This document shows positions 27,361 through 35,810 of a DNA stretch of 64,000 nt, one piece after another. Source of the DNA: Stutzerimonas stutzeri (GTDB lineage Bacteria; Pseudomonadota; Gammaproteobacteria; Pseudomonadales; Pseudomonadaceae); NCBI GenBank assembly GCA_002387205.1, contig DGLA01000010.1:310438-374437 (forward strand). Direction: 5' to 3'. The translations under genes were made by a program, and so were the position numbers. Every line of letters begins with the position of its first letter. The first letter of the stretch is position 1. The notes under the pieces are model-generated. The model was not told the origin of the DNA and did not search any database. It saw only the letters and a program-made list of their open reading frames with translations.

Positions 27361-28350
27361 ATGAAAAACCTTCCCATCGCCATTATCGGTGCCGGCATGG
27401 CCGGTCTATCCGCCGCAACCAGCCTTCACTCTGCCGGACAGAAGGTGCATCTGTTCGACAAAAGCCGCGGCAGCGGCGGACGCATGGCCAGCAAGCGCAA
27501 CGAATCTGGCTCACTGGACCTGGGGGCGAAGTTTTTCAAAGCCTCTGATGCAGGTTTCGCGGCGATGCTGGAAGACTGGCACTCCAGTGGCTGGATCGCC
27601 CCGTGGACGCCCCGTTTGTACAACTACCGGGACGGGGCGTGCAGCGCGGCGGCAAAGGATCCTTTGACCTGGGTAGGCTCACCACGCATGAGCGCCGTGA
27701 CACGAGGTTTGCTGGGAGAACTTCCCGCGACCTTCAACTGCCGCATCACTGAAGTCATACGCGGCGATCGACACTGGCAACTGCTAGATGCCGAGGGTTC
27801 CAGCCATGGGCCTTTCAGCCAGGTCATCGTCGCCACTCCGGCGCCTCAGGCAGCTGGATTACTGTCAGCCAGCCCTCGTCTGGCCGCTATCGCCGCAAGC
27901 GTCAGCATGGAGCCGACCTGGGCTGTCGCGGCAGGCTTCGGTACGCCCTTGTCGTTCACCGGTGACTGCATCGAAGCATCCGAAGGAGGCGCCCTCCTCT
28001 GGGCCTTGCGCAACAGCTCCAAGCCTGGCCGGGACGATGCGCTTGATACCTGGGTTCTACAGGCCAACCACAGCTGGACACGGCAGTATCTCGACTCGCC
28101 CAAGGAGCAGATCATCGAGCAGCTGCTGAACGCATTTGCCGAGATAATCGGCACTCCCCTGCCGGCGCCTCGGTTCACGCTTGCCCATCGCTGGCTTTAT
28201 GCCCAGCCGACCCAGGCGCACCTCTGGCAAAACCTGGCGTCACCCGAAACGGGCCTGTACGCATGCGGTGATTGGTGCCTCTCCGGCAGCGTCGAGGACG
28301 CCTGGCTAAGCGGCCAGGCCGCAGCCCGTCAACTGCTGCAACACTTATGA
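27361..28350 (+). CDS. FAD-dependent oxidoreductase (renalase-like NAD/FAD protein)
   Basis: 329 residues from the ATG at 27361. The Rossmann motif IAIIGAGMAGLSAAT is followed by the FAD-ribose acidic residue region VHLFDKSRGSGGRMASKR, and near the C-terminus by GLYACGDWCLSGSVEDAWLSG, the second FAD-contact motif. The size and the SRGSGGRMAS motif fit the renalase-like FAD protein group. Substrate unknown. The start of the TIGR02450 gene lies within its stop codon. It is divergent from the SDR gene over a LitR-type operator, so light control is likely. Confidence 0.85.
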   Translation: MKNLPIAIIGAGMAGLSAATSLHSAGQKVHLFDKSRGSGGRMASKRNESGSLDLGAKFFKASDAGFAAMLEDWHSSGWIAPWTPRLYNYRDGACSAAAKDPLTWVGSPRMSAVTRGLLGELPATFNCRITEVIRGDRHWQLLDAEGSSHGPFSQVIVATPAPQAAGLLSASPRLAAIAASVSMEPTWAVAAGFGTPLSFTGDCIEASEGGALLWALRNSSKPGRDDALDTWVLQANHSWTRQYLDSPKEQIIEQLLNAFAEIIGTPLPAPRFTLAHRWLYAQPTQAHLWQNLASPETGLYACGDWCLSGSVEDAWLSGQAAARQLLQHL

Positions 28351-28562
28351 ACCGGTTCAACCCCAATAAGCTGTTGCTGTCGAAATGGACTGCCGCATTA
28401 CCAACGAACAAGGAAAAGCATTTTCTCGTCACCGAACTGCTGCATGACGAGCTCGGAACGTTGCTGCAAGTCGAGCTGCAAGCCGTCCACAGCCGGCGCA
28501 GCGAGTGGGTGGACTGGCGCATCCTGCGCGACGATCAGCAATGGTTGCTAGGCTGGCGCTAG
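28347..28562 (+). CDS. Small TIGR02450-family protein
   Basis: 71 residues, translationally coupled to the FAD oxidoreductase (ATGA at 28347-28350). It begins MNRFNPNKLLLSKWTA and contains NKEKHFLVTEL and a Trp-rich end (WVDWRILRDDQQWLLGW), the pattern of the TIGR02450 family of small tryptophan-rich proteins. Function is unknown. Its repeated association with photolyase and LitR-type genes in proteobacteria suggests a part in the light or photo-oxidative response, which is inference. Confidence 0.82.
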   Translation: MNRFNPNKLLLSKWTAALPTNKEKHFLVTELLHDELGTLLQVELQAVHSRRSEWVDWRILRDDQQWLLGWR

Positions 28563-28577
28563 CCAGCGCCCCATTAC

Positions 28578-28682
28578 TGTACAAACCAGGAACAATGGCA
28601 GAGCAACCTGTACATCGCTATTGACTTGTACAAGTTAACATCTAATATGGCCTCATATTGTACAGGTTATCGTTCCTGTACA
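28578..28682 (+). promoter_or_regulatory. Light-operon promoter with five TGTACA sites (two N12-spaced pairs)
   Basis: TGTACA occurs at 28578, 28609, 28627, 28659 and 28677. The second and third, and the fourth and fifth, each form TGTACA-N12-TGTACA, and the two pairs are exactly 50 bp apart. A good sigma70 promoter, TTGACT (28621-28626) with 16 bp to TAATAT (28643-28648), lies so that the first pair covers the -35 region and the second pair falls just after the -10. This places the promoter under repression by the LitR paralogs. It would drive the DUF523/DUF1722-litR-phrB operon. Confidence 0.78.
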
Positions 28683-28704
28683 AGTCAGCATAGAGGTCAA
28701 CCCC

Positions 28705-29667
28705 ATGCCCCACACCTCCCGCTCCCCTATAAAGGTCGGCATCAGCGCCTGCCTGCTCGGCAATCCGGTGCGGTTCAATGGCGGCCACAAAGAGTCACGA
28801 CTGTGCAGCGAGACCCTGGCCAGGCATTTCGAGTTCGTGCCGGTTTGTCCGGAGGTTGCCATTGGTCTGGGTACGCCACGCGAACCGATCCGCCTGGTAG
28901 GTGATCCCGATTACCCACGCGCCGTCGGCACGGTGCACCCTGAACTGGATGTCAGTGAGGCGCTGACCGCGTATGGCAAGCAGATCGCTACCGAGCTGCA
29001 GGACATCAGTGGCTACATCCTCATGCAGAAATCACCGTCCTGCGGCATGGAGCGCGTGAAGGTCTATCAGGCCAATGGGCATCCCATCGAAGGCGGTGGC
29101 ACCGGTCTCTTTGCCCATGCATTGATGCAGGCGCGCCCTGACCTGCCCATCGAAGAGGACGGCCGGCTCAACGACCCGGTTCTGCGGGAAAATTTTCTTA
29201 CCCGGATCTTCGCCTATGCCGAATGGCAGCGGTTGCTCGAAGCAGGCATGACACGCAAGGCGCTGGTGGAGTTTCACTCGCGCTACAAGTACCAGCTGAT
29301 GGCGACCGATCCGGTGCAATACAAGGCGCTTGGTCGGCTGGTGGCAACCGTGGGCAACAAACCGCTGGATGATTTCGCGCCTTCCTATTTCAGTCAGCTG
29401 ATGGCCGCGCTCAGGAAAACGGCTTCGCGCGGTACCCATAGCAACGTTCTGCAGCATCTGAGCGGCTATCTGAAGAACGACCTTTGTGGCGAAGACAAGC
29501 AGGAGCTGCAGCGCCTCATCAGCCAGTACCGCCAGGGCATCGTTCCGCTCGTCGTGCCGATGACCTTGCTCAAGCATCATTTCCGCCGCCATCCCGATCG
29601 CTACGTGGCCAACCAGGTATATCTGCAGCCGCATCCCGAAGACCTCAGCCTGCGCAACGGCATTTGA
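28705..29667 (+). CDS. DUF523 and DUF1722 domain protein (YbgA-like fusion)
   Basis: 320 residues. The DUF523 part (about 8-150) has GISACLLGNPVRFNGGHKES, VCPEVAIGLGTPREPIRLV and a conserved MQKSPSCGMERVKVY; several Cys may bind a metal. DUF1722 (about 190-310) corresponds to YbgA and holds HSRYKYQLMATDP and PMTLLKHHFRRHPD. The two-domain form is common next to photolyase genes. No activity is established. It is the first gene of the operon with the second LitR paralog (3-bp gap) and phrB. Confidence 0.87.
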   Translation: MPHTSRSPIKVGISACLLGNPVRFNGGHKESRLCSETLARHFEFVPVCPEVAIGLGTPREPIRLVGDPDYPRAVGTVHPELDVSEALTAYGKQIATELQDISGYILMQKSPSCGMERVKVYQANGHPIEGGGTGLFAHALMQARPDLPIEEDGRLNDPVLRENFLTRIFAYAEWQRLLEAGMTRKALVEFHSRYKYQLMATDPVQYKALGRLVATVGNKPLDDFAPSYFSQLMAALRKTASRGTHSNVLQHLSGYLKNDLCGEDKQELQRLISQYRQGIVPLVVPMTLLKHHFRRHPDRYVANQVYLQPHPEDLSLRNGI

Positions 29668-29670
29668 TAC

Positions 29671-30612
29671 ATGACCCAAATCATTGATGACGATCTTGAC
29701 GCCACAGGCTTGAACGGCTGGGTACCAATCCGAGATGTGGCGCGTCTGACCGGGGTAAACCCGGTTACGCTCCGAGCATGGGAACGCCGCTATGGCCTGA
29801 TCGTGCCTCGCCGTACGCCCAAGGGGCACCGTCTGTATGACGAGAGCCACATCCAGCGCATTCACAATATTCTGAGCTGGCTCAACCGCGGCGTTGCGGT
29901 CGGCCAGGTCAAGCAGCTGCTCGACGCCCGGCAGACTATCACCCTGGCCGAGCACAATCAGTGGGCCGGTCTGCATGACCAGATGCTCGAAGCCATCGCA
30001 GGGCTCGCTGAGCGCCAGCTCGACGACTGCTTCAATCGCGCCCTGTCGCTGTACCCGCCCCGCACGCTGTGCAAGCACCTGTTGCTGCCGCTGCTGGTGA
30101 ACCTCGAGCAGCGCTGGAGCAACCAGTTCGGAGCGGATCTGGAACGCGGGCTGTTCGATTCCTGGCTGCGCACCAAGCTGGGAACTCGTCTGTACCACAG
30201 CAATCGACAGCACCCGGGCGCGCCGCTGCTGATGGTGAGCCTGTGCGACCAGCGCTTCGAGCCCGGGCTGTGGCTTTGTGCCTGGCTCGCCTCCAGTGCC
30301 GGCTGTCCGGTCGAGGTCATCGAATGGCCGGTGCCGATTGCGCAGCTGCCGCTGGCGCTGGAACGTATCGCCCCCCGGGGCCTGCTGCTCTATGCCAGCC
30401 AGTCGCTGGACAGTGGTTACCTTAAACGTCAGCTTCCGCGACTGACCGATCCGGACGCCATGCCCCTGCTGCTGGTTGGCCCTGCCGCGAGCATCCACCA
30501 ATCCGAGTTGCGCGACATTGCCGGCCTGACCCTCGCTGTCGATCCGCTTGCTGCGCTCGAAGCGCTGCAGGCCAGCGCGGTGCTCGACGGACCTAAAGGT
30601 TACCTCGAATGA
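29671..30612 (+). CDS. Second MerR-family regulator, class II LitR-like
   Basis: 313 residues. The MerR HTH (PIRDVARLTGV, NPVTLRAWERRYGLIVP) is nearly identical to that of the protein encoded at 19054-20010, including the recognition helix, so both should read the same operators. In the cobalamin-binding-like domain the axial-His position is again lost (LCDQRFEPGLWL, Phe for His). It thus belongs with class II LitR. It lies inside the operon it probably represses and overlaps phrB by four bases (ATGA at 30609-30612). Confidence 0.85.
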   Translation: MTQIIDDDLDATGLNGWVPIRDVARLTGVNPVTLRAWERRYGLIVPRRTPKGHRLYDESHIQRIHNILSWLNRGVAVGQVKQLLDARQTITLAEHNQWAGLHDQMLEAIAGLAERQLDDCFNRALSLYPPRTLCKHLLLPLLVNLEQRWSNQFGADLERGLFDSWLRTKLGTRLYHSNRQHPGAPLLMVSLCDQRFEPGLWLCAWLASSAGCPVEVIEWPVPIAQLPLALERIAPRGLLLYASQSLDSGYLKRQLPRLTDPDAMPLLLVGPAASIHQSELRDIAGLTLAVDPLAALEALQASAVLDGPKGYLE

Positions 30613-32036
30613 ATCAGCTGGTTTGGTTGCGAACCGATTTGCGCGTCACCGACAACACGGCCCTGACCGCAGCCATGAACGCAGGCCCAACCCTTGCGCT
30701 CTATCTGATCACGCCCGGCCAGTGGCTGGCTCATGACGACGCGGCCTGCAAGGTGGATTTCTGGCTGCGCAATCTGGCCGAACTGTCGGCACGTCTCGCC
30801 GAGCTGAACGTGCCGCTGCTGATTCGCTACATCGAAGATTGGCAAGCCGCACCCACCGAGATCAGCGATCTGTGCCGCACCCATGGCATCGCTGCGGTGC
30901 ACGTCAACGATGAATATGGCGTCAACGAACAACGTCGCGACGAGGCCGTAGCGTTGGCGCTCAGGCAGACATCCTCCACTCTGCGCCGTCACCTTGATCA
31001 GTTGCTGTTCGCTCCAGGCTCGATCACCACCCTGTCAGGCGGCTATTTCAAGGTCTTCAGCCAGTTTCGCAAGGTCTGCCATGCGCGACTGAACCACTCG
31101 CTTCCGGCTTGCTTACCCGTTCCGCCGCGCCAGGCTTCGCTGTCCATCGCCAGCGATCCGGTGCCAACGACTGTCCGGGGTTTTGCTCCACCGGATGACT
31201 ATTTACCCTCCCTGTGGCCAGCCGGCGAATCCTTCGCCCGCAAGCGCCTGGCTATATTCGCTGAGGATGATCTGGACGACTACCAGCAGCGTCGCGATTT
31301 TCCGGCTGAGCCCGGCACCAGCCAGCTTTCCGCCTATCTGACAGCTGGCGTGGTCTCGCCGAGGCAATGCCTTCATGCGGCGCTGTCAGCGAATCAGGGG
31401 GAGCTGGAGAGCGGCAGCCCCGGTGCGGTTACCTGGATCAATGAACTGCTGTGGCGCGAGTTCTACAAACACATCCTCGTGGGGTATCCCTGGGTATCCA
31501 TGGGGCGGGCGTTTCGCCGTGAGACCGAAGCGCTTCCGTGGCGCCATGCTCCGGATGAGCTGGCGGCCTGGCAGCAGGGGCGCACCGGATTTCCGATCAT
31601 CGACGCGGCGATGCGTCAGCTATTGGCCACCGGATGGATGCACAATCGTTTGCGCATGATCACCGCCATGTTTCTCAGCAAGAACCTGTTAATCGACTGG
31701 CGCGAAGGTGAGCGCTGGTTCATGCAGCATCTGATCGACGGAGATCTGGCAGCCAACAACGGTGGTTGGCAGTGGAGCGCTTCAACCGGAACCGACTCGG
31801 TACCCTACTTCCGCCTGTTCAACCCGCTCAGCCAGTCGTCACGCTTCGATCCCGAAGGCATATTCCTGCGCCGGTGGTTGCCGGAGTTAGTCAACCTCGA
31901 CAAGCGCGATATCCATAGCCCGACGAAACTCAACGACCTCTTCGCAACGGTTGATTACCCGCCGCCGATGACCGATCTGTCGATGAGCCGCGAACGTGCC
32001 CTGTCGGCGTTCCGGAATCTGGGCGAGGCTCCGTGA
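30609..32036 (+). CDS. phrB: Deoxyribodipyrimidine photolyase (class I CPD)
   Basis: 475 residues. The N-terminal antenna domain begins LVWLRTDLRVTDNTAL; the FAD-binding catalytic domain shows INELLWREFYKHIL, GRTGFPIIDAAMRQL, GWMHNRLRMITAMFL and NNGGWQWSASTGTD, with the Trp of the electron-transfer chain. The enzyme repairs cyclobutane dimers using blue light, with methenyl-tetrahydrofolate as likely antenna, which ties it to folE nearby. It is the last gene of the operon from 28705, and a 10-bp hairpin covers its stop codon. Confidence 0.95.
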   Translation: MNQLVWLRTDLRVTDNTALTAAMNAGPTLALYLITPGQWLAHDDAACKVDFWLRNLAELSARLAELNVPLLIRYIEDWQAAPTEISDLCRTHGIAAVHVNDEYGVNEQRRDEAVALALRQTSSTLRRHLDQLLFAPGSITTLSGGYFKVFSQFRKVCHARLNHSLPACLPVPPRQASLSIASDPVPTTVRGFAPPDDYLPSLWPAGESFARKRLAIFAEDDLDDYQQRRDFPAEPGTSQLSAYLTAGVVSPRQCLHAALSANQGELESGSPGAVTWINELLWREFYKHILVGYPWVSMGRAFRRETEALPWRHAPDELAAWQQGRTGFPIIDAAMRQLLATGWMHNRLRMITAMFLSKNLLIDWREGERWFMQHLIDGDLAANNGGWQWSASTGTDSVPYFRLFNPLSQSSRFDPEGIFLRRWLPELVNLDKRDIHSPTKLNDLFATVDYPPPMTDLSMSRERALSAFRNLGEAP

Positions 32037-32045
32037 GCCTCGCCC
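32021..32045 (+). terminator. Hairpin over the phrB stop codon
   Basis: GGGCGAGGCT (32021-32030) and AGCCTCGCCC (32036-32045) form a perfect 10-bp stem with a 5-base loop, ending the light operon. No U-tract follows, so it may stabilise the 3' end or need Rho. Confidence 0.55.
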
Positions 32046-32216
32046 CGCACCAGCCAAACCCTTCGTTTGAATCAAGCGGCGCGCCCTGAGCCAGGCATAT
32101 CCAACAGGCCTAGCCTGTCCGTATTCGGCATCGTCTGATTCAGACAGGTGGTGTGCGCCGCATGAACAGACCAGCCGATATACCAATGCACGCCAACGTG
32201 CCCTTCGAGATAACCC

Positions 32217-33713
32217 ATGAGCAACGTCACCTCCACCCTGCAGGACCATTACCGCAAAGCCGACCGGATCATGCTGGGCGTTCTGTGGTTTCTTGTTGCT
32301 TACGCATTCGCTGTTGCAGGGTTCAGTGGAACCTGGGCGCAGGCAGCCATCATGGGTGGCGGCACGGCGCTGGCGATGACTGCGCTTCACGCACTGATTG
32401 CTGGTAAACGCCTGATGCGATGCTTGATCGGCGCTGCGTTCATGGTGATGGCCGCCCTGCATATCAACCAGCAGCACGGCATGCTTGAAATGCACTTCGG
32501 CATCTTTGCCCTGCTGGCCTTTCTTGTCTACTACCGCGACTGGTTGCCGATCGTGGTAGCTGCAGGAACCATCGCGGTCCATCATCTGGCCTTCTTCGCG
32601 CTGCAGCAGCAAAGCGCTGGTGTGTTCCTCATGCCGCAAGGCGACTGGGGTGAGGTGTTCCTGCATGCATTTTATGTGGTGCTGGAAAGCGCCATCCTCG
32701 TCTACCTGGCAGTGCGAGCCAATGCGGAAGCCCGTGAAGGTGAGGCGCTCCTGGGTACCGCAGCCGAAATCACCCGCAATCCGGATAGGATCGATCTGCA
32801 TCAACGCTGTCCCGGCAGCGGGCCGGTCGGCGATCGGTTCAATCACGTGCTCGACCAGCTCGCTGAACTGGTTGGCGCCGTGGTTGGTGACGCCCGAGGG
32901 CTCGAAGACACCGCGGGCAACCTGAGCAGGGCGACCCGGCATGTCCGCGACGGTGCCGATCGCCAATTGGGCGAAACGGCGCAGATGACCGATGCCATGC
33001 AGCAGATGTCTTCTGCAATCGAAGAAGTCGCCGGCAATGCCGACCGGGCGGCCCAGGCCGCGCAGGCAGCCAATGCCAAGGCAGGCGAAGGCCGGGCAAC
33101 AGTCGCCGCCAGCCGGGAGGAGATCACACTGCTTGCGCATCGCATCGATGGTACGAACGAGGTGATGCAGGATCTGGCCATGCAATCAGAGCAGATCGGT
33201 CGCGTACTGGAAGTGATCCGCAGCATCGCCGAACAAACCAACCTGTTGGCGCTTAACGCCGCCATTGAAGCTGCACGGGCCGGCGAGCAAGGTCGCGGCT
33301 TCGCCGTGGTTGCCGATGAGGTGCGAAATCTGGCCCAGAAGACTGCCACTTCAACGAGCGAAATCCAGGCCATCATCAGTCGCCTGCAGCAGAGCAGCCG
33401 TAAGGCTGCCGATTCGATGCAGGACAGCCGTCAGAGCGTTGCTCGCTGCGTCAGCGACAGCCAGCAGACCACTGCTCTTCTGGAGTCGATGGCTCATGAA
33501 ATCGAAGCCATCAGTCGTATGAACGAGCTTATTGCGGCAGCCACCCATGAGCAGACCGCCGTCTCGGCTGATATAGCCAGCCATCTGCGGAGCGTCCAGC
33601 AGATCGCTGAGCAGAACGCCGTTAATGCCAACCAGCTGGACCAGGACAGCAATGGTTTGAACAGTCTGGCTTCACGTCTCGGAACTTTGAGCGGCCGTTT
33701 CGCGGTCAGCTGA
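32217..33713 (+). CDS. Methyl-accepting chemotaxis protein with a multi-helix, His-rich membrane domain
   Basis: 498 residues. Instead of the usual periplasmic sensor, the first 165 residues form about six membrane helices with several His residues at helix ends (HINQQHGMLEMHFGIFALL, IAVHHLAFFALQQ, VFLHAFYVVLE). A HAMP-like stretch and a full MCP signalling domain follow, with the hairpin EQTNLLALNAAIEAARAG. Membrane-embedded His residues could bind haem or sense quinone or proton state, as in energy-taxis receptors; this is inference. It lies 180 bp after phrB, alone. Confidence 0.87.
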   Translation: MSNVTSTLQDHYRKADRIMLGVLWFLVAYAFAVAGFSGTWAQAAIMGGGTALAMTALHALIAGKRLMRCLIGAAFMVMAALHINQQHGMLEMHFGIFALLAFLVYYRDWLPIVVAAGTIAVHHLAFFALQQQSAGVFLMPQGDWGEVFLHAFYVVLESAILVYLAVRANAEAREGEALLGTAAEITRNPDRIDLHQRCPGSGPVGDRFNHVLDQLAELVGAVVGDARGLEDTAGNLSRATRHVRDGADRQLGETAQMTDAMQQMSSAIEEVAGNADRAAQAAQAANAKAGEGRATVAASREEITLLAHRIDGTNEVMQDLAMQSEQIGRVLEVIRSIAEQTNLLALNAAIEAARAGEQGRGFAVVADEVRNLAQKTATSTSEIQAIISRLQQSSRKAADSMQDSRQSVARCVSDSQQTTALLESMAHEIEAISRMNELIAAATHEQTAVSADIASHLRSVQQIAEQNAVNANQLDQDSNGLNSLASRLGTLSGRFAVS

Positions 33714-33806
33714 TCGTGACGCCTGAATGAGTGTCGGACCCAGAACGCTGGTTCTCAATCGTATCGAATGCTATTTGTGGGCTTTGCCGCCGGACGGAGT
33801 CCTCCC

Positions 33807-34568
33807 ATGATGCCAGCCTCACTCATCGCATCCCTTCGCACCGCAAGTCATATCGCGGTTTTCACAGGAGCGGGCGTATCGGCCGAGAGCGGCATCGCGA
33901 CTTTTCGTGATTCGCTCACCGGGCTCTGGGAGCGGTTCGACGCCGCATCGCTCGCCACACCGGAAGCATTCCAGGCCGACCCGGCACTGGTCTGGGGCTG
34001 GTATGAATGGCGGCGTATGCAGGTGCTACAGGCGCAGCCCAATCCCGCTCATCAGGCCATCGCCGAACTGGCCCGGCATGTACCTCGCCTGACCCTGATC
34101 ACCCAGAATGTGGACGACCTGCATGAGCGCGCCGGCAGCCCGGGCGTCATCCATCTGCACGGCAGCCTCCATACGCCTCGCTGTTTCCGATGCGGGAAGG
34201 CCCCGGCAACGTCTTTGGGCACACCGGACGAACCAGAAGGTGGTCGCCGCCTGGAGCCGCCGCGCTGTTCGGCGTGCGAGGGGCCATTGCGTCCAGGGGT
34301 GGTCTGGTTTGGCGAAAGCCTTCCTGTCGATGCCTTGAACGCTGCCTACGAAGCAGCGAGGGATTGTGATGTCTTGCTCTCGGTCGGCACTTCAGGAGTG
34401 GTCTACCCGGCGGCTGAAGTTCCGGAACTGGCCTGGCGTGCCGGTGCAACCGTGGTGCACGTCAATCCGCAACCACAGACAAGCCACAGGCAACGGGAGT
34501 TCGCTCTGGTTGGGCCTGCGGGAGAGCAGCTTCCCGACCTGGTTAACCAGGCCTTCAAAATAAGCTGA
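33807..34568 (+). CDS. cobB: NAD-dependent protein deacylase, sirtuin class III
   Basis: 253 residues from the ATG at 33807 (GGAG eight bases upstream; an earlier ATG at 33768 is less likely). GAGVSAESGIATFRD, TQNVDDLHERAG, the catalytic His in VIHLHGSLH, and four zinc Cys (CFRCGK, CSACEG) are present. The pair Tyr-x-x-Arg in GWYEWRRMQ is the signature of class III sirtuins that remove succinyl and malonyl groups as well as acetyl. The usual FRDALTG reads FRDSLTG. Gene symbol by family. Confidence 0.9.
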   Translation: MMPASLIASLRTASHIAVFTGAGVSAESGIATFRDSLTGLWERFDAASLATPEAFQADPALVWGWYEWRRMQVLQAQPNPAHQAIAELARHVPRLTLITQNVDDLHERAGSPGVIHLHGSLHTPRCFRCGKAPATSLGTPDEPEGGRRLEPPRCSACEGPLRPGVVWFGESLPVDALNAAYEAARDCDVLLSVGTSGVVYPAAEVPELAWRAGATVVHVNPQPQTSHRQREFALVGPAGEQLPDLVNQAFKIS

Positions 34569-34714
34569 GCAACGGCGGTTGGGCAGAACACACCGGTTGA
34601 TCGGGCTGATGACTGCTTCGGTCACCCTCGCAAGGCGTAGGCGATGAGCTGTCTAGAACGAATCAACGAATCCTGTTGCCCAACGGCATACATACATACA
34701 TAGCGAGGTCGATC

Positions 34715-34849
34715 ATGAATACCAACGAAACACACCCAGACGAAGAACCAACCCCTCCGGATTACGACGAATATGGCGATGTGCCGGACTCAGGCGACAC
34801 CTCTGGTACCGATGAACGCGAGGATTACAGTGAAAGCCCCCTGGGGTGA
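34715..34849 (+). CDS. Small acidic hypothetical protein
   Basis: 44 residues from the ATG at 34715 (MNTNETHPDEEPTPPDYDEY), with GCGAGG seven bases upstream. The protein is very acidic (many Asp and Glu, Pro-rich start) and likely unstructured. I do not recognise it. It lies 82 bp before the DUF2892-like gene on the same strand and may share its promoter. Confidence 0.55.
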   Translation: MNTNETHPDEEPTPPDYDEYGDVPDSGDTSGTDEREDYSESPLG

Positions 34850-34930
34850 TCCTATGTCATAAGGCAGGCCAGACATCCCACGCGTTCTATGACGCTGCGG
34901 CAGAGGAACATTCACCGAGGAGCAATCGTC

Positions 34931-35311
34931 ATGAATCCACTGATCGATAAGACCAGGTCACAGAACGTCCACGGCTGGGAGCGCGCCGCATCGCTTGCGG
35001 GCGGTCTGATGCTGTTGGGTAAAGGCATGCGTCGTGGTGGGCTGAGCGGCATGCTGCAGCTGGCATTGGGCGGGATGGCTCTTGCGCGAGGCGTCAGCGG
35101 GCGCTGCGAGGCGAAGCGAATGTTGACCGCCAGTCAACCTGAGCAGCGGCAGCGGTCACGGTCCGATGCCATGGAAAAACAACGTTACGCCCATATGCCT
35201 CTCGACTCGGAAGTGCACAGCCCCGATTTCGATGAGCCAGCTGTCACCCTGCCAGATACCACACCCATGGGCCACGAAACGCACCCTGCTGAGCGCACCG
35301 AAACGCGCTGA
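34931..35311 (+). CDS. DUF2892-like small membrane protein
   Basis: 126 residues from the ATG at 34931, preceded by GAGGAG; an upstream ATG at 34889 is less likely. The core NVHGWERAASLAGGLMLL..GMRRGGLSGMLQLALGGMALARG contains two membrane helices separated by a basic turn, as in the YgaP-type DUF2892 domain. A hydrophilic tail of about 60 residues follows, with no recognised domain. Function unknown; the group is often found in stress-related loci. Confidence 0.72.
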   Translation: MNPLIDKTRSQNVHGWERAASLAGGLMLLGKGMRRGGLSGMLQLALGGMALARGVSGRCEAKRMLTASQPEQRQRSRSDAMEKQRYAHMPLDSEVHSPDFDEPAVTLPDTTPMGHETHPAERTETR

Positions 35312-35503
35312 CCGGGCAAATGCCCGCGCCGACCGCACTGCTCCTTCTCTACGAAATGCTATTGGAGCTGTCAGAGTCCAAAGCGTGCTCTTGGAGCCAC
35401 AGTCGAAGGCTTCCGCTGGACGGCGATTGTCGAGTATTTGACGGCGTGCTATCTATGCGCCTTAATTTCGTCACAACTCGAAACACAAACGGAAAGGGCC
35501 TAA

Positions 35504-35701
35504 ATGGACGCAACGACAGTGGATAGGAAAGACGCCGCGCAGTGGGGAGTTGTCTACTCCTATGGAAGCGTGTTGGCCATGTTTGATAGCGAGCAGGACG
35601 CCCAGAACGAAGCCCTCAGCTTCGGTGGCGCAGTGGTCCAGCTGGCTCGAAACGTCTGGACGGCGCTATGTGATACGGACGCGTCAGCGCAAACCAGCTG
35701 A
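35504..35701 (+). CDS. Small hypothetical protein
   Basis: 65 residues from the ATG at 35504, preceded by GAAAGGG. Sequence MDATTVDRKDAAQWGVVYSY then SEQDAQNEALSFGGAVVQLA; the regular spacing suggests a small alpha-beta domain. Not recognised. It stands alone in a low-density stretch between the DUF2892 gene and the minus-strand SAF oxidoreductase unit. Confidence 0.55.
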   Translation: MDATTVDRKDAAQWGVVYSYGSVLAMFDSEQDAQNEALSFGGAVVQLARNVWTALCDTDASAQTS

Positions 35702-35810
35702 CCGGGTTTTTCTCCACGGTGCGCCAACGCAGGAGAGCCACATAACGGTCTCGGCTAGCCGCGGCTGATAACGCGGCCCCGCCGAGTCCTCTGTTGCTGT
35801 CGCAACGGCA

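Noticed and set aside
29032..30501. 489-residue minus-strand frame
   Set aside because: Antisense to the DUF523/DUF1722 and LitR genes; composition (His/Gln/Val-rich) is that of a shadow and no family is seen.
31887..33185. 432-residue minus-strand frame
   Set aside because: Antisense to phrB end and the chemoreceptor, both of which have clear domains.
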